Shown here piece by piece: positions 8,401-16,863 of a stretch of 53,783 bases of DNA (within the stretch, counting starts at the first letter, position 1; each line of letters begins with the position of its first letter). Both the position numbers and the translations under genes were made by a program. The notes under the pieces were generated by a model. The model saw nothing but the letters and a program-made list of their open reading frames with translations, did no database searches and was not told where the DNA came from. Origin of the DNA: Micromonospora sp. CPCC 205371. Lineage in GTDB: Bacteria; Actinomycetota; Actinomycetes; Mycobacteriales; Micromonosporaceae. The stretch spans positions 1 to 53,783 of the forward strand of contig NZ_JAIBNX010000019.1 of assembly GCF_026130045.1 (NCBI RefSeq). The letters run 5' to 3'.

Positions 8401-11342
8401 GCCAGCCGGCCCAGGCCGTCGTAGGCCATCGTCGTGGTCTGCTCGCCGGCGTCGGTCTCCTCGACCGGCGCGCCCCACGCCGGGTCCAGCTTCTTGCTCG
8501 TGACGTGACCCGCCACGGTGGTCGACACCCACGTGGTCAACCCGTCCGTCTCCACGTAGGACATGGTCGTGACGGTGTCCGCCGCGTCGGTCTCGGTCGT
8601 GACCCGGCCGTACGCGTCGTAGGTGGTGCGGGTGGAGGGCACGTAGGTGGCGGTGGTGCCGTCGTGGGTGGCGATCCGCTCCACCCGCGTGGCGTTGCCC
8701 CTCGTGGGGGCGGCGCCGAAGCCACCGCCGTCGTAGAAGGTGCGGGTGTCCGAGACGACGTCGGTGGCCCGGTCTGGTGTCGCCCCGCACCGCGCCGAGA
8801 CGGTCTCCGCCCGCGACGGCAGGCTGCGGATCCATGCGGTGGTGTTGGCCGCGTACGTGGTGCGCGTGCACAGGTCGTCGGTGCTCACCGCGACGTCACC
8901 CTGGTCGTCGACCTGGGTGGCGAGGCCGGTCACCGGGTCGTGCGCGGTGTCGGTGCGGGTCTGCCGCCATCCGCCGCCATCCATCGCCGTCCAGGTGCGG
9001 GTGGTCGCGGTCCCGGTCAGCGTCGCCGTCGTGGTCCCCCACGGACGGGTACGGGAAGCGGTCTGGTGCCGCCACGGTGTGTTCACCGTCTTGCGGTGCA
9101 CCGACCCGTTCACTCCGGTGTAGACGGTGTGCTTCAGCTGGAAGCCGGCCAGCGCCTCGTGGTCCACCACCGGCGGGCTTCCCTCACCGTCGGAGACCGT
9201 GACGTTCTTCGTGCCCCCGGAGGTGTTCAGCCGGTCGCCGTCCATGCCGCGCAGGTAGAGGTACTCGTCCCGGGTCACCGGCGCGTTGATGCCGCCGGTG
9301 GTGACCTTCACGTGCCCGTAGCCGCGCCACTGCGACCAGGACTTCTCCTTGGTCTTGGTCAGGCCGTCGTCGTCGTCGAAGTGCCAGGCCGCCCCGCCCA
9401 GGTACTCGTAGTTGGTCACCATGTCCGGCGCCCGCGCGGTGCGATCGGAGCGGATCACCTGCGTGACCACGTACTTGTGGAACCAGTCCCGGATCGGCTT
9501 GTCCTGGCCCGCCGGCTGCCACCAGATCGGGAAGCACCGGCGGGTGTTCGTCTCCGGCGTGGGCAGGCCGCCGGGCGAGCAGTCCGCCTCGGAATACTTG
9601 ACGTCGATCTGCCCGCCGGTCTCGTCGAAGACGGCGCCCAGCCGGTACTTGACGAACGGCGAGATGTCGTCGCCGGAGCGGTCGACGCGGTTCTTGGCCT
9701 GCACGTGGTTGAACGTCACCTTCGGCAGCCCCACGTGTTCGATCGACTGCAACAGCAGCGCGCGGTCGATGTCGGCGTCGCCCCAGTGGTGTGCCAGCTT
9801 CCAGGCGTCCACCTGCCGCCACGCCGAGCCGGACCGGATCTGGGTGGTGACGCCGGTGAGGCGCTTGCGCGTCCAGAACGTCGGCGAGATCTTCCCGGCC
9901 TTGGCGCAATCGGCGGTGCAGTGCTGGTCCCATGGCACGTCCGGCCAGCGGTCCGGGTTTGCGCCGATCTTCCCTTCGGCGCAGTCGAAGGTGTCCGTGG
10001 TCAGGCACCGCTCGGCCGTGCTGAACACCACCCGCGCCGGCGGCGTCGCGAACAGGTCGGTCGAGCGCAACCCGTATTCGATGCGGTTCAGGTAGCCGCC
10101 GCGGTCGTACGCCGTGTCGGCGGAGAGGGTCACGTTCCGGCCGTACTTGTTGCCCTCGACCGTGTAGTAGTAGCTGACTGCGTTGCCGTTCGTCTCCACG
10201 ACGTAGTCGAGGTTCCACCGGTACGCCTGCTGGCACGACGACTGTGCGAAGCCGGCCGCGTCGTGGCACGGTTCGCCCTCGTTGTTGCCGAACACCGGCA
10301 CCGTCCAGGTCGAGTTCGTCACCGGCTTGCCGTCCGCCCAGCCGGGTAGCCGGTGCTTGCCGAAAAAGTACTGCGTGCCATCGGTGGTGGTGGCCTTCCA
10401 GTACTCGCCGTCGTTGTCGCCGGTGCCGGCCGCGCCGGTCAGCTTTTCGAAGCGGGTGCCGTCGTCGTTCTTCAGCCGCCAGGTACCGTCACCGCCCTTG
10501 ACGAGCTCGCCGCCCTTGCCGTTCCAGGTGACGGTGGCGTTGTCGTACGCCCAGCACTGGTCTCCGGGAGCAACGCCGTTGGACTCCGGCGCCCCGTCGT
10601 CCGCGCAGCCCTTGTAGCTGCGCTCGACGTACCCGGGCCACAGGTCGAACCCGTCACCCACCCACGACGGCTGGTTGTTGGTGTTGGACGTGCGCCCGTC
10701 CACCGACGCGGATGAGTAGCTGATGCCCAAGTCAGGCTCCAGGCCACCGGGGACCGGCGGCACTCGCAGCGGGTACGACCAGGTGAAGTCGCCGGAGTTG
10801 CCGCACGCGTTCCAGGTCGCCGACGCCGACAGCGACGTGGCCCGGTAGTCACCCTGGTCTCCCGCCGCGCCGGCGACCGCGACAAGAGCGGTCGTGCCGG
10901 CCGGCACCTCGACGGTAAGCGTCCGCGACGAGACGTCGTTGGTGGTCGGCACCGGGGCCCCGTCGGACGCGCGCACCAGCCGCAGCCGGGAGCCGTACGA
11001 GCCGCCGTAGGCGCCGGCGATGGCCGAGTAGTCGACCCGTGCGGTCGCCGGGCGGACACTGTCCACTGTGAAAGCGAGGCGGCCGGCCCGGTCCTGCACC
11101 CGTACGCGGGCGCCCCGGTCGGCGCTTACCTTGGCGGCCGCCCAGTCCGGCGCCGGCAGCATCCCACCGGCCGCCGGGTCCGGGGTACGCGGCCGTACCG
11201 GCACCGCCGCGCCCCGTACCGGTTTCTCGGTGTCCACCGTCGCCGGGCGCCCGGTGTCCTGCGCCCGGGCCGGCACCGTGGGTGCCACGAGCAGGCTCGC
11301 CGCCGCCACGACCGCCGCCATCACATACTTGCCAGCACGCAT
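5466..11342 (-). CDS. Secreted RHS/YD-repeat protein with glycine-rich linker and hydrophobic C-terminal module
   Basis: A 1,958-residue protein with a signal peptide (MRAGKYVMAAVVAAASLLVA, cleavage near PARAQ). The first half has the beta-rich region that precedes RHS repeats in actinomycete exported proteins (SYSSASVDGRTSN, WVGDGFDLWPGYVERSY). From about residue 880 there are YD repeats (YDAYGRVTTETDAADT, YDLRGRQVRATDP, YDALGRKTETHEG, YDPAGNITSISD), and then the RHS core (HLGAREYDPAIGRFVSVDP, ending DPTGLYP near 1722). RHS proteins form a shell around a variable C-terminal module. Here that module is a Gly-rich linker (about 1762-1786) followed by a stretch with four Cys and then about 70 strongly hydrophobic residues (about 1873-1941). 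No nuclease or deaminase motif is seen, and no immunity-like gene follows. The ATG at 11342 is preferred over the adjacent GTG at 11345 because GGGAG lies seven bases upstream, overlapping the end of the LamG gene. Confidence 0.9.
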   Translation of the reverse strand: MRAGKYVMAAVVAAASLLVAPTVPARAQDTGRPATVDTEKPVRGAAVPVRPRTPDPAAGGMLPAPDWAAAKVSADRGARVRVQDRAGRLAFTVDSVRPATARVDYSAIAGAYGGSYGSRLRLVRASDGAPVPTTNDVSSRTLTVEVPAGTTALVAVAGAAGDQGDYRATSLSASATWNACGNSGDFTWSYPLRVPPVPGGLEPDLGISYSSASVDGRTSNTNNQPSWVGDGFDLWPGYVERSYKGCADDGAPESNGVAPGDQCWAYDNATVTWNGKGGELVKGGDGTWRLKNDDGTRFEKLTGAAGTGDNDGEYWKATTTDGTQYFFGKHRLPGWADGKPVTNSTWTVPVFGNNEGEPCHDAAGFAQSSCQQAYRWNLDYVVETNGNAVSYYYTVEGNKYGRNVTLSADTAYDRGGYLNRIEYGLRSTDLFATPPARVVFSTAERCLTTDTFDCAEGKIGANPDRWPDVPWDQHCTADCAKAGKISPTFWTRKRLTGVTTQIRSGSAWRQVDAWKLAHHWGDADIDRALLLQSIEHVGLPKVTFNHVQAKNRVDRSGDDISPFVKYRLGAVFDETGGQIDVKYSEADCSPGGLPTPETNTRRCFPIWWQPAGQDKPIRDWFHKYVVTQVIRSDRTARAPDMVTNYEYLGGAAWHFDDDDGLTKTKEKSWSQWRGYGHVKVTTGGINAPVTRDEYLYLRGMDGDRLNTSGGTKNVTVSDGEGSPPVVDHEALAGFQLKHTVYTGVNGSVHRKTVNTPWRHQTASRTRPWGTTTATLTGTATTRTWTAMDGGGWRQTRTDTAHDPVTGLATQVDDQGDVAVSTDDLCTRTTYAANTTAWIRSLPSRAETVSARCGATPDRATDVVSDTRTFYDGGGFGAAPTRGNATRVERIATHDGTTATYVPSTRTTYDAYGRVTTETDAADTVTTMSYVETDGLTTWVSTTVAGHVTSKKLDPAWGAPVEETDAGEQTTTMAYDGLGRLAKVWQPGRAGADVADAEFTYQVAEGQIVAVTTKTIAKGDTQRTSVELLDGFLRSRQTQAPGPDGGRLITDTFYDSRGNVARTYDTYPAAGAPATALFGVAVPGAVESQTAYQYDGMNRVTVERFLAGNNDSQEKWRTVTSYGGAWVAVDPPAGGTPTRTVTDARGRKTELRQYKGASPTGDYESTRYTYHPDGKLATIDTAGQAWSYTYDLRGRQVRATDPHKGTTVSTYDDLDRLASTTDARGQKVFHTYDALGRKTETHEGSATGPLRASWLFDTLRKGQLTSATRYQDGKAFTTKVDAYDFRNRPTRITVTIPDGYGALSGAYGFSTAYNLDGTVQSTGYPAAGGLPAETVVQTYDGIARPTRLTSNLGTYVDATVYSATGKPLQYELTTGGKKAWQTFTFEYGTNRLATSRTDREGIAGVDRNATYAYDPAGNITSISDVSRTGTDTQCFIYDHVRRLREAWTQGVAACAATPSTSVVAGPAPYWHSYTYDGAGNRATETLHGVGGGADTIRAYANQGHRLTGVSETGGAGAHTSTYGYDATGNMITRAVGGVTQTLNWDAEGDLTSVVEGAKTTSFVYDAGGARLLRRDPSGTTLYLPGMELHQPTGSGAANGTRYYEHNGENVALRTVKGVRFLAKDHQDTAQLAIDPATQALTQRRFTPFGAARGTPAGAWPDEKTFVGGTKDASTGLTHLGAREYDPAIGRFVSVDPLVLDDPQQMHGYSYANYTPITKSDPTGLYPCGGTGGGGGGRWVLASIPQQCDDDNSKRGFEPARPPSGGGGSGGGGYAGGGGYSGGGGGGYRPPPIGPIRKCEGWCAVKDNIGDRQNDLRGTKPDLPRTLNCNYGPNPNGPYPVAKPCGHANDDVVNQFLKGLWETCKKYKIACISVPEELLAPLVVGGMFGAFFWMLAESLKLSALAATGVATCAVACTALLIAGSLVFVLVAFWIAFEIYGEIHRNAVKEKDHDKPSHPDS

Positions 11343-11353
11343 CACGACGCTCC

Positions 11354-14300
11354 CTAGAACGGTGAGTCCGACGGCAACTCGGTGTAGCCGGCGAGGACCT
11401 GGACCTGGTCCTCACTGAGCGCGCCGGAGAACGCCCACACGTCGTCGATGACACCCGGCCAGTACTCGCCCCACGCACCACCGCTCTTCGACCGGCCGAC
11501 CTGCAGCCCCTTGGTGGCGTTGAAGCCGGTCACGTGCCAGCGGCTGGACACGCGCTCCTCGACCTCCTCCAGCGCGCCGTTGACGTACAGGTGCAGCGCG
11601 TCGGCGAACGAGTCGTACGCGATCGCGACGTGGTCCCACTCCATCTGCCACTGGTACGCCGAATGCTCGACCGCCTGTGTCGCGGCGCCGGCCGTGTCCG
11701 CGGTGGGAATCTCGACCTGCCAGCCGCCGTCGCCGCCCGCGACGGCCGGGTCGTACCGCACCGTGAATCCACTGTTGACCGCGCCCTCCTGGGAGAACAG
11801 CGCCGCCTTGCCGGTGGGCGTGGCGGCGGCTCGGGCCCAGCCGGCGATGGTGAAGCTGCGGTGGGTGGTGAGCACCGGGCCGGCGGTGGCGGCGTAGTCG
11901 CCGGCGCCGTCGAGCACCAGCCCGCCCTGCGGGCTGCCCAGCCAGCCAGCGGCCGCGTCGATGCGAGCGCTGCCCGCGAGCGTGAGCGGTCTGCCCTTGC
12001 CGGAGCCGTCGGCGCCGCTGGTGTTCATCGTCCAGCGGCCGGCGAGCACCGGATGCTGCTGGAACAGGTCGGCGGCCTCGTCGGCCGTGACCAGCCGGTC
12101 GAATACCCGCACGTCGTCGATGTCACCCGGGAAGAAGTCACCCTTGACGCCGTTGTGCTTGGCCCGGCCGATGCCCAGCGGGCCGTTGGCCCTCCACGCC
12201 GTGGTGAACGAGAGCTCCTGCTGGAGCACGCCGTTGACGTACAGCCGGGACTTGTCGGTCACCGAATCGTAGACGCCGAGCAGGTGGGTCCACTCCCCCA
12301 CGTCGGGCGGGGCCGTGGAGAGCACCCGGATACCGCCTTCGAGGGCGTCCTTGTGCCACTGGCTGAACGCCCACCGGTCGTCCTCTTTGGAATACTGCAG
12401 ATAGAAGCCGCTCACGACCGCGCCGTCCTGGTTCACGACGGTGGCGAAGCCGTTCTTGTTCGCCAGCCGGGCCCACGCCGAGACCGCGAAGGTCTTGCTT
12501 GTGTCGATCACCGGCCCGGCCGTCTCCGCGTACCCGGTGCTGCCATTGCCGCGCAGGGCGGTGCCGGCCTGACCATCGACGCCGAGCGTCACACCACCCT
12601 GGACGGTGGCCGCGAGGCCGCCAGTGGATGTCACTACCGTCGAGCCGGCCGGCTCGTCGAGCGTCCAATGTGCCTTCGGCGCGCTGCCGGTGTTGACCCG
12701 GAACATGTACGTTGCCGGCGCGCTCACGTTGCCGGCCGCGTCGAGCGCCTTCACGTACAGGAAATTCACGCCCGCCCGGGTGGGCGCCACTTGGACGCTG
12801 ACCGGACCGCCCGGCGACGCGGGCCGGTGCTCGCCGGCCTGGGTCGGGGACGCGTTCACACCCACCCAGTAGCGGTTGACATCCTTGTGCGTGGTGCTGA
12901 GCGTGAACACGCCGTACCGGCCCACGCCGTCGATCCACGGATCGTCGGGGTTCTCCGGATCAGACGGCGGATACGCGGTCGACGTGATGGTAGGCGCCGT
13001 TGGCGCCGTCGGGTCGTACCCGAAGTTGCAGCTCGTGGCGCTCCCGTTCCAGCTCCATGGGCTCCACTGGAAGCCGTCCCAGGCCCGCACCTCCCAGCGG
13101 AGCTCCGTCTTGCCCGCGATGGCGGCCGGTGCGGTCACCTGGAACGTCGATCCGGTCGTCTTCGGCCCGATCAGCGCGGACGTCCATTTTCCGCCGTCCC
13201 AGCTGACGGAGAACTGGGCGTGCACCTTTTTCGCCGAGCCGGAGTCCGCGTCGTGCAGGATCGCATAGAGCGTCGGAATCCGGTTGACCACCGGAGCCTT
13301 CGTCCAGTCGACACACGGCCCGCCGGGGCTCATCGAAAGGTCCTTCATCCGAGGCTGCGGCGGCCGGGTGTTGTAGTGGATACGCAGATCGGCGTTCTCA
13401 CCGAAACGCTTCCACCAGTCCATTGTCTCCTCGGAATACGCGCGAAGCCCAAAGGTGATGCTCTTGTCCTTGCGCTGCGCCGCGGCGTGCACCACGTCAC
13501 GCAACGCGTCGCTGCTGAACTCCACCGGCGTCCTGGAGCAGTACGCCACATCCCTCGACGCCACCTGCCGGTTCCAGTTGTCCTTCGTGCTGTTCCATGT
13601 GGACGACGAGCCGAACGCACTCGCGTGCCAGAGCTGCACTACTCGTCCGTCGCCACATTTGTGCGCGTGATGTTCGTACGCGACGAACTCGGTGGAGATG
13701 ATGTGCCGGCCGGCGACCGCGCCGATCGGCATCCGGAAGAACAGCCGCTTCACCTGGTCCTTGACGCAGGCGCCGTCGAACTGCACATCACACAGGCCGA
13801 CGCCCTCGGTGCCGTCCCAGTTGTAGTAGGTCGTGGTCGGGTAGCCGCTGGACACCATCAACCGCGCCGACTCGCCGACCGTCTTCCACTGTGGATCAAT
13901 AGACACCGGGAACCGGTCGGCCGATGACGCGAGCAGCCTCGGGTCCGGGGTCAGCGTCAGCTCACCGGAACGCACCTCCACGCCCAGCCGCGCCACGGAA
14001 GCGCCCTCGCCCGGCACCTCGACGTTCACCGATCGCGCCGCCGCCCCCGCCGTGTCCCACATGACCGGCGGCGCCGCCTCGAACACCGGGCCGCCGGTAC
14101 GCCCATCGGTGGCGCGCAGCGCCCCAGCCGGATCGGCGGTCACCGTCAAGCCCGGCGCGCTCATCCCGAACCGCACGCGGGACAGCGCCGGGTTACGCGC
14201 CGCCTGGGGCGTCTTCACCACCAGTACATGGGCGAAACCGTCCACATCGGCCCGCACCCGCAGGTCGACCCCCGGCAACACATCGACGTACGTGGCGGCG

Positions 14301-14794
14301 TCACCGTCCAACACCGGCACTGGCAGCCGACCCGGCCACGAGAACGCCAGTTCCCGACCGGCCCGCGTCATCCGCACGAACGGGCCGTCGCCACCACCGG
14401 AGAACCGCAGGTCTACTGTGGACGCTGTCGGGGCCACGCCGCCATCCGGCATCCGAGTCAGCCTCGTGTCGACCGGTACCCACCGGCCGTCCACACGAGC
14501 GCGTACCGGCGCCGAATGCTGCACCATCTCGAATCCGCCGGACGGCAGCGCGTACACTTCGCGGCTCTCGTTCCGCAACGCGGTGACCTCAACCCGCTCG
14601 CCCGACGAGCGGGCGGCGGCGGACGCCGCGGCCTCTGTCGGCGCCTCCGTAGAGGCCCCCTGCGGTCCCGGTGGGCCGGCACTGGCCGGCTCCTGCACCG
14701 TGGGCCCCGTTACCCCGGCCACCAGCGCCGCACTTAGGAACGCAGCCGGGATGACGCTCAACCCTCGACGACGACACAACGACAGACGCACCAT
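11354..14794 (-). CDS. Secreted LamG-type multidomain protein, partner of the RHS protein
   Basis: A 1,146-residue exported protein. The ATG at 14794 has a strong RBS (GGAGG) and a signal peptide with an arginine-rich n-region (CRRRGLSVIPAAFLSAALVAG). An N-terminal beta region is followed by a DNRLRE-like jelly roll (about 325-500: RLFFRMPIGAVAG, ITFGLRAYSEETMDWWKR), a fibronectin-like section, and two LamG/concanavalin-like domains (about 720-885 and 930-1115). Each LamG domain has the pattern AWARLANKNG or GWARAAATPTGK, then YVNGVLQ or YVNGALEEV, and finally DIDDVRVFDR or VIDDVWAFSG. These domains usually bind sugars or proteins at the cell surface. It ends 11 bases before the RHS start, so the two are clearly one operon. 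LamG plus RHS pairs recur in actinomycetes, but their joint role is not established. Confidence 0.88.
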   Translation of the reverse strand: MVRLSLCRRRGLSVIPAAFLSAALVAGVTGPTVQEPASAGPPGPQGASTEAPTEAAASAAARSSGERVEVTALRNESREVYALPSGGFEMVQHSAPVRARVDGRWVPVDTRLTRMPDGGVAPTASTVDLRFSGGGDGPFVRMTRAGRELAFSWPGRLPVPVLDGDAATYVDVLPGVDLRVRADVDGFAHVLVVKTPQAARNPALSRVRFGMSAPGLTVTADPAGALRATDGRTGGPVFEAAPPVMWDTAGAAARSVNVEVPGEGASVARLGVEVRSGELTLTPDPRLLASSADRFPVSIDPQWKTVGESARLMVSSGYPTTTYYNWDGTEGVGLCDVQFDGACVKDQVKRLFFRMPIGAVAGRHIISTEFVAYEHHAHKCGDGRVVQLWHASAFGSSSTWNSTKDNWNRQVASRDVAYCSRTPVEFSSDALRDVVHAAAQRKDKSITFGLRAYSEETMDWWKRFGENADLRIHYNTRPPQPRMKDLSMSPGGPCVDWTKAPVVNRIPTLYAILHDADSGSAKKVHAQFSVSWDGGKWTSALIGPKTTGSTFQVTAPAAIAGKTELRWEVRAWDGFQWSPWSWNGSATSCNFGYDPTAPTAPTITSTAYPPSDPENPDDPWIDGVGRYGVFTLSTTHKDVNRYWVGVNASPTQAGEHRPASPGGPVSVQVAPTRAGVNFLYVKALDAAGNVSAPATYMFRVNTGSAPKAHWTLDEPAGSTVVTSTGGLAATVQGGVTLGVDGQAGTALRGNGSTGYAETAGPVIDTSKTFAVSAWARLANKNGFATVVNQDGAVVSGFYLQYSKEDDRWAFSQWHKDALEGGIRVLSTAPPDVGEWTHLLGVYDSVTDKSRLYVNGVLQQELSFTTAWRANGPLGIGRAKHNGVKGDFFPGDIDDVRVFDRLVTADEAADLFQQHPVLAGRWTMNTSGADGSGKGRPLTLAGSARIDAAAGWLGSPQGGLVLDGAGDYAATAGPVLTTHRSFTIAGWARAAATPTGKAALFSQEGAVNSGFTVRYDPAVAGGDGGWQVEIPTADTAGAATQAVEHSAYQWQMEWDHVAIAYDSFADALHLYVNGALEEVEERVSSRWHVTGFNATKGLQVGRSKSGGAWGEYWPGVIDDVWAFSGALSEDQVQVLAGYTELPSDSPF

Positions 14795-14953
14795 CGGCCC
14801 GCCTCCACCCGTAGTCCTTGTCAGCTCATCGAGAGCCGCCAACAAACTAAGGCGCGGCCAGCACCGTCGTCGTCTAGCAGCGGTTGGACATCGCCTACAG
14901 CAGACGCGTACACGACATACAACCAGCGCGGTAGTACGTCCAGGGCGACGCGG

Positions 14954-15370
14954 TCAGGGTGCCAGGCGTTTGCGCTGGGTGAGTCGCCAGTGGTTGCCGA
15001 AGGGATCACGAAAGGCCGCGTCGATCCCGTAGAACCGTTCCTCAGGCTCTTCGATGAACTCCACGCCCTTCGCCTTCAGCTCCCGGTAGGTCGCCCGGCA
15101 GTCGTCAGTGGCGAACGCGCCGGGGCCCAGGTACCCGGTCGCCACCAGCGACTGGATCTGCCGGGCCACCTCACCGTTGACAACCGGCGGCCCGGGCAAC
15201 ACGAGCATCAGCGGCACCTCGGGCTGCGCCGGTGCGTGCACCACCAGCCAGTGAAAGCCGTCCTGGACCATGTCGACGTCGACCTCGAAGCCGAGGGTGC
15301 CGACGTAGAAGTCGCGGGCCTGGTCCATGTCCAGGACGTTGACACATACCAGTGCGAAACCTGTGATCAC
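14954..15370 (-). CDS. VOC (glyoxalase/bleomycin-resistance fold) family protein
   Basis: A 138-residue protein starting with GTG behind a very good RBS (GAGGAGG). It has the two beta-alpha-beta-beta-beta halves of a VOC fold: VCVNVLDMDQARDFYVGTLGF at the N-terminus, and YRELKAKGVEFIEEPEERFYG ending in DPFGNHWRLTQ. Metal ligands would come from His at about 41 (FHWLVVH region) and residues near the C-terminus, but the reaction cannot be assigned. It follows the hydrolase and AraC genes on the same strand with gaps of 37 and 77 bases, so the three may be co-transcribed. The hydrolase carries the clearest catalytic role of the three. Confidence 0.87.
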   Translation of the reverse strand: MITGFALVCVNVLDMDQARDFYVGTLGFEVDVDMVQDGFHWLVVHAPAQPEVPLMLVLPGPPVVNGEVARQIQSLVATGYLGPGAFATDDCRATYRELKAKGVEFIEEPEERFYGIDAAFRDPFGNHWRLTQRKRLAP

Positions 15371-15407
15371 CGCGTCCTCCTCGGTAGCAGCCTACGACCG
15401 GCCGGCC

Positions 15408-16184
15408 TCATCGACCGGCGAAGGCGGCCACGACGGGCGCGATGCTCTCGCCCGCGACGTTATGGTCCTGACCTGGCAGTACGTCGTGTCGGGCGCCCGG
15501 GATCGCCGCCGCGGTCTGAGCCGCCGCTTGCCGGAGGAACTCGGGGCTTTCCGAGCCGGCCAGCACCAGCGTGGGAGTCGCGATGGCGGCGTACCGGCTC
15601 GCCGGCACGACGGAGTCGCCGAGGATGGCGGCGTCGTACGCGAGCGTTGGGGCCAGCGCGAGGCCGACCTGCCAGTACGGCGACTGCCGCATGCCCGCGA
15701 TCATCTGCTCCGGTATGCCCACCTGCCGCATGAAGTGCGCGAGCGCCCCGCCCCGATCGCCGGCCGCGAGCAGCTCGGTGAGGCGGTCGGTGTACTCCTT
15801 CGCCCGCTGTGGGCCGTCCGGGTCGACGCTGAATGGTGGCTCCCACATGATCAACCGGTCGATCCGCAGCCCACTCGCGGCCGCCTGGGCGGCCAGCGCC
15901 GCACCGGACGACAGTCCCAGCACGGTCGCGGAGCCGCCCGCCGCGTCCAGCAGCGCCGCGATGTCCTCGATCTCCCGCGCGACGGCGTATGGCTGGGTGT
16001 CGCCGCTGTCGCCGCGTCCCCGCCGGTCGTAGTTGAGCACCGTGAAGTACCCCGCGAGCGCCTGCGCCACCGGGGCGCCGATGCCCCGGTCGCACGCCGC
16101 TCCCGCCACCATGATCAGCGGTGGGCCGCCGCCTAGCTGGTCGAACGCGATCGCCGTACCGTCCTTGGACTGGATCTTCTCCAT
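15408..16184 (-). CDS. Alpha/beta-fold hydrolase
   Basis: A 258-residue cytosolic alpha/beta hydrolase without a signal peptide. The ATG at 16184 has a GAGGGGG RBS and gives the usual N-terminus MEKIQSKDGTAIAFDQLGGG. The fold is shown by PPLIMVAGA (oxyanion strand), NYDRRGRGDSGDTQPYAV, and the nucleophile elbow GLSSGA (Ser). The acid would lie in the TLVLAGSESPEFL strand and the His in PGQDHNVA near the C-terminus. It resembles haloperoxidase/esterase-like hydrolases; the substrate is unknown. It lies between the AraC regulator upstream and the VOC gene downstream on the same strand. Confidence 0.88.
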   Translation of the reverse strand: MEKIQSKDGTAIAFDQLGGGPPLIMVAGAACDRGIGAPVAQALAGYFTVLNYDRRGRGDSGDTQPYAVAREIEDIAALLDAAGGSATVLGLSSGAALAAQAAASGLRIDRLIMWEPPFSVDPDGPQRAKEYTDRLTELLAAGDRGGALAHFMRQVGIPEQMIAGMRQSPYWQVGLALAPTLAYDAAILGDSVVPASRYAAIATPTLVLAGSESPEFLRQAAAQTAAAIPGARHDVLPGQDHNVAGESIAPVVAAFAGR

Positions 16185-16261
16185 CGGAATCCCCCTCGCT
16201 CGTGACCATGACCTTATGGACGCCACGAGGGGACCCGCTTCTCGAAACCGACCCTTTCTGG

Positions 16262-16666
16262 TCAGGTGCCCGGCCTGGTCCACATCCGCACGTAGCAGCC
16301 GGGCAGCCGGGCCAGGGCGGCGTGGTCGTCGCGGCGCCGGTACGCGGACGGGCTCTCGCCGACGACACGCCGGAACTGGGTGCTGAACGACCCCAGACTC
16401 GTGAAGCCGACCGCCAGGCAAACGTCGGTGACCGACAGCTCACCGGCCCGAAGCAGCGCCTTCGCTCGCTCCATGCGCCGGCTCATCAGGTACTGGTGCG
16501 GCGTCTCACCGAACGCGGCCTTGAAGCTGCGGCTGAAGTAGGACGGCGACACGGACGCGCTGCGCGCCAGCGCGGCAACGTCGAGCTGCTCGGCGTACGC
16601 GCGGTCGATCAGGTCGCGCACCCGCAGCAAATGCCTGGCAAGCGGTATCGCCGGACGGCTCACCAC
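16262..16666 (-). CDS. Small AraC-family transcriptional regulator
   Basis: A 134-residue protein consisting essentially of the AraC/XylS DNA-binding domain with its two helix-turn-helix motifs: LDVAALARSASVSPSYFSRS followed by FKAAFGETPHQYL, and LSVTDVCLAVGFTSLGSFST followed by FRRVVGESPSAYRRR. No separate ligand-binding domain is present, so it belongs to the short MarA/SoxS-like class. The start is GTG. It lies upstream of, and on the same strand as, the hydrolase and VOC genes, and is likely their local regulator. Confidence 0.88.
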   Translation of the reverse strand: MVSRPAIPLARHLLRVRDLIDRAYAEQLDVAALARSASVSPSYFSRSFKAAFGETPHQYLMSRRMERAKALLRAGELSVTDVCLAVGFTSLGSFSTQFRRVVGESPSAYRRRDDHAALARLPGCYVRMWTRPGT

Positions 16667-16863
16667 CCCATCCTCGCCTGTTCCGGGCGTCTTGCCGACC
16701 GGAGCCCGGAAGTGGGTCTTGCGTTCGTCGATGTCTCGGCTTTATCGTTTCAATCAACATCGATGCGCCGCAGCTTCCGGCGCTGCCGTCCCCGGACGAG
16801 TGGGCACCGTCCGACCTCCACCAGCGGCGCGCTTGCGCGTTCCCACTCTTTGGAGAGATCAAC

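Noticed and set aside
5808-10349. Very long open frame on the plus strand, opposite the RHS gene
   Set aside because: It is antisense to a clearly recognisable RHS protein; its product is a Val/Arg/Gly-rich mixture without any domain. High GC at third codon positions keeps such antisense frames open.
12138-12938. Minus-strand frame inside the LamG gene with some protein-like length
   Set aside because: It is a frame-shifted shadow of the LamG region; no signal peptide or domain.
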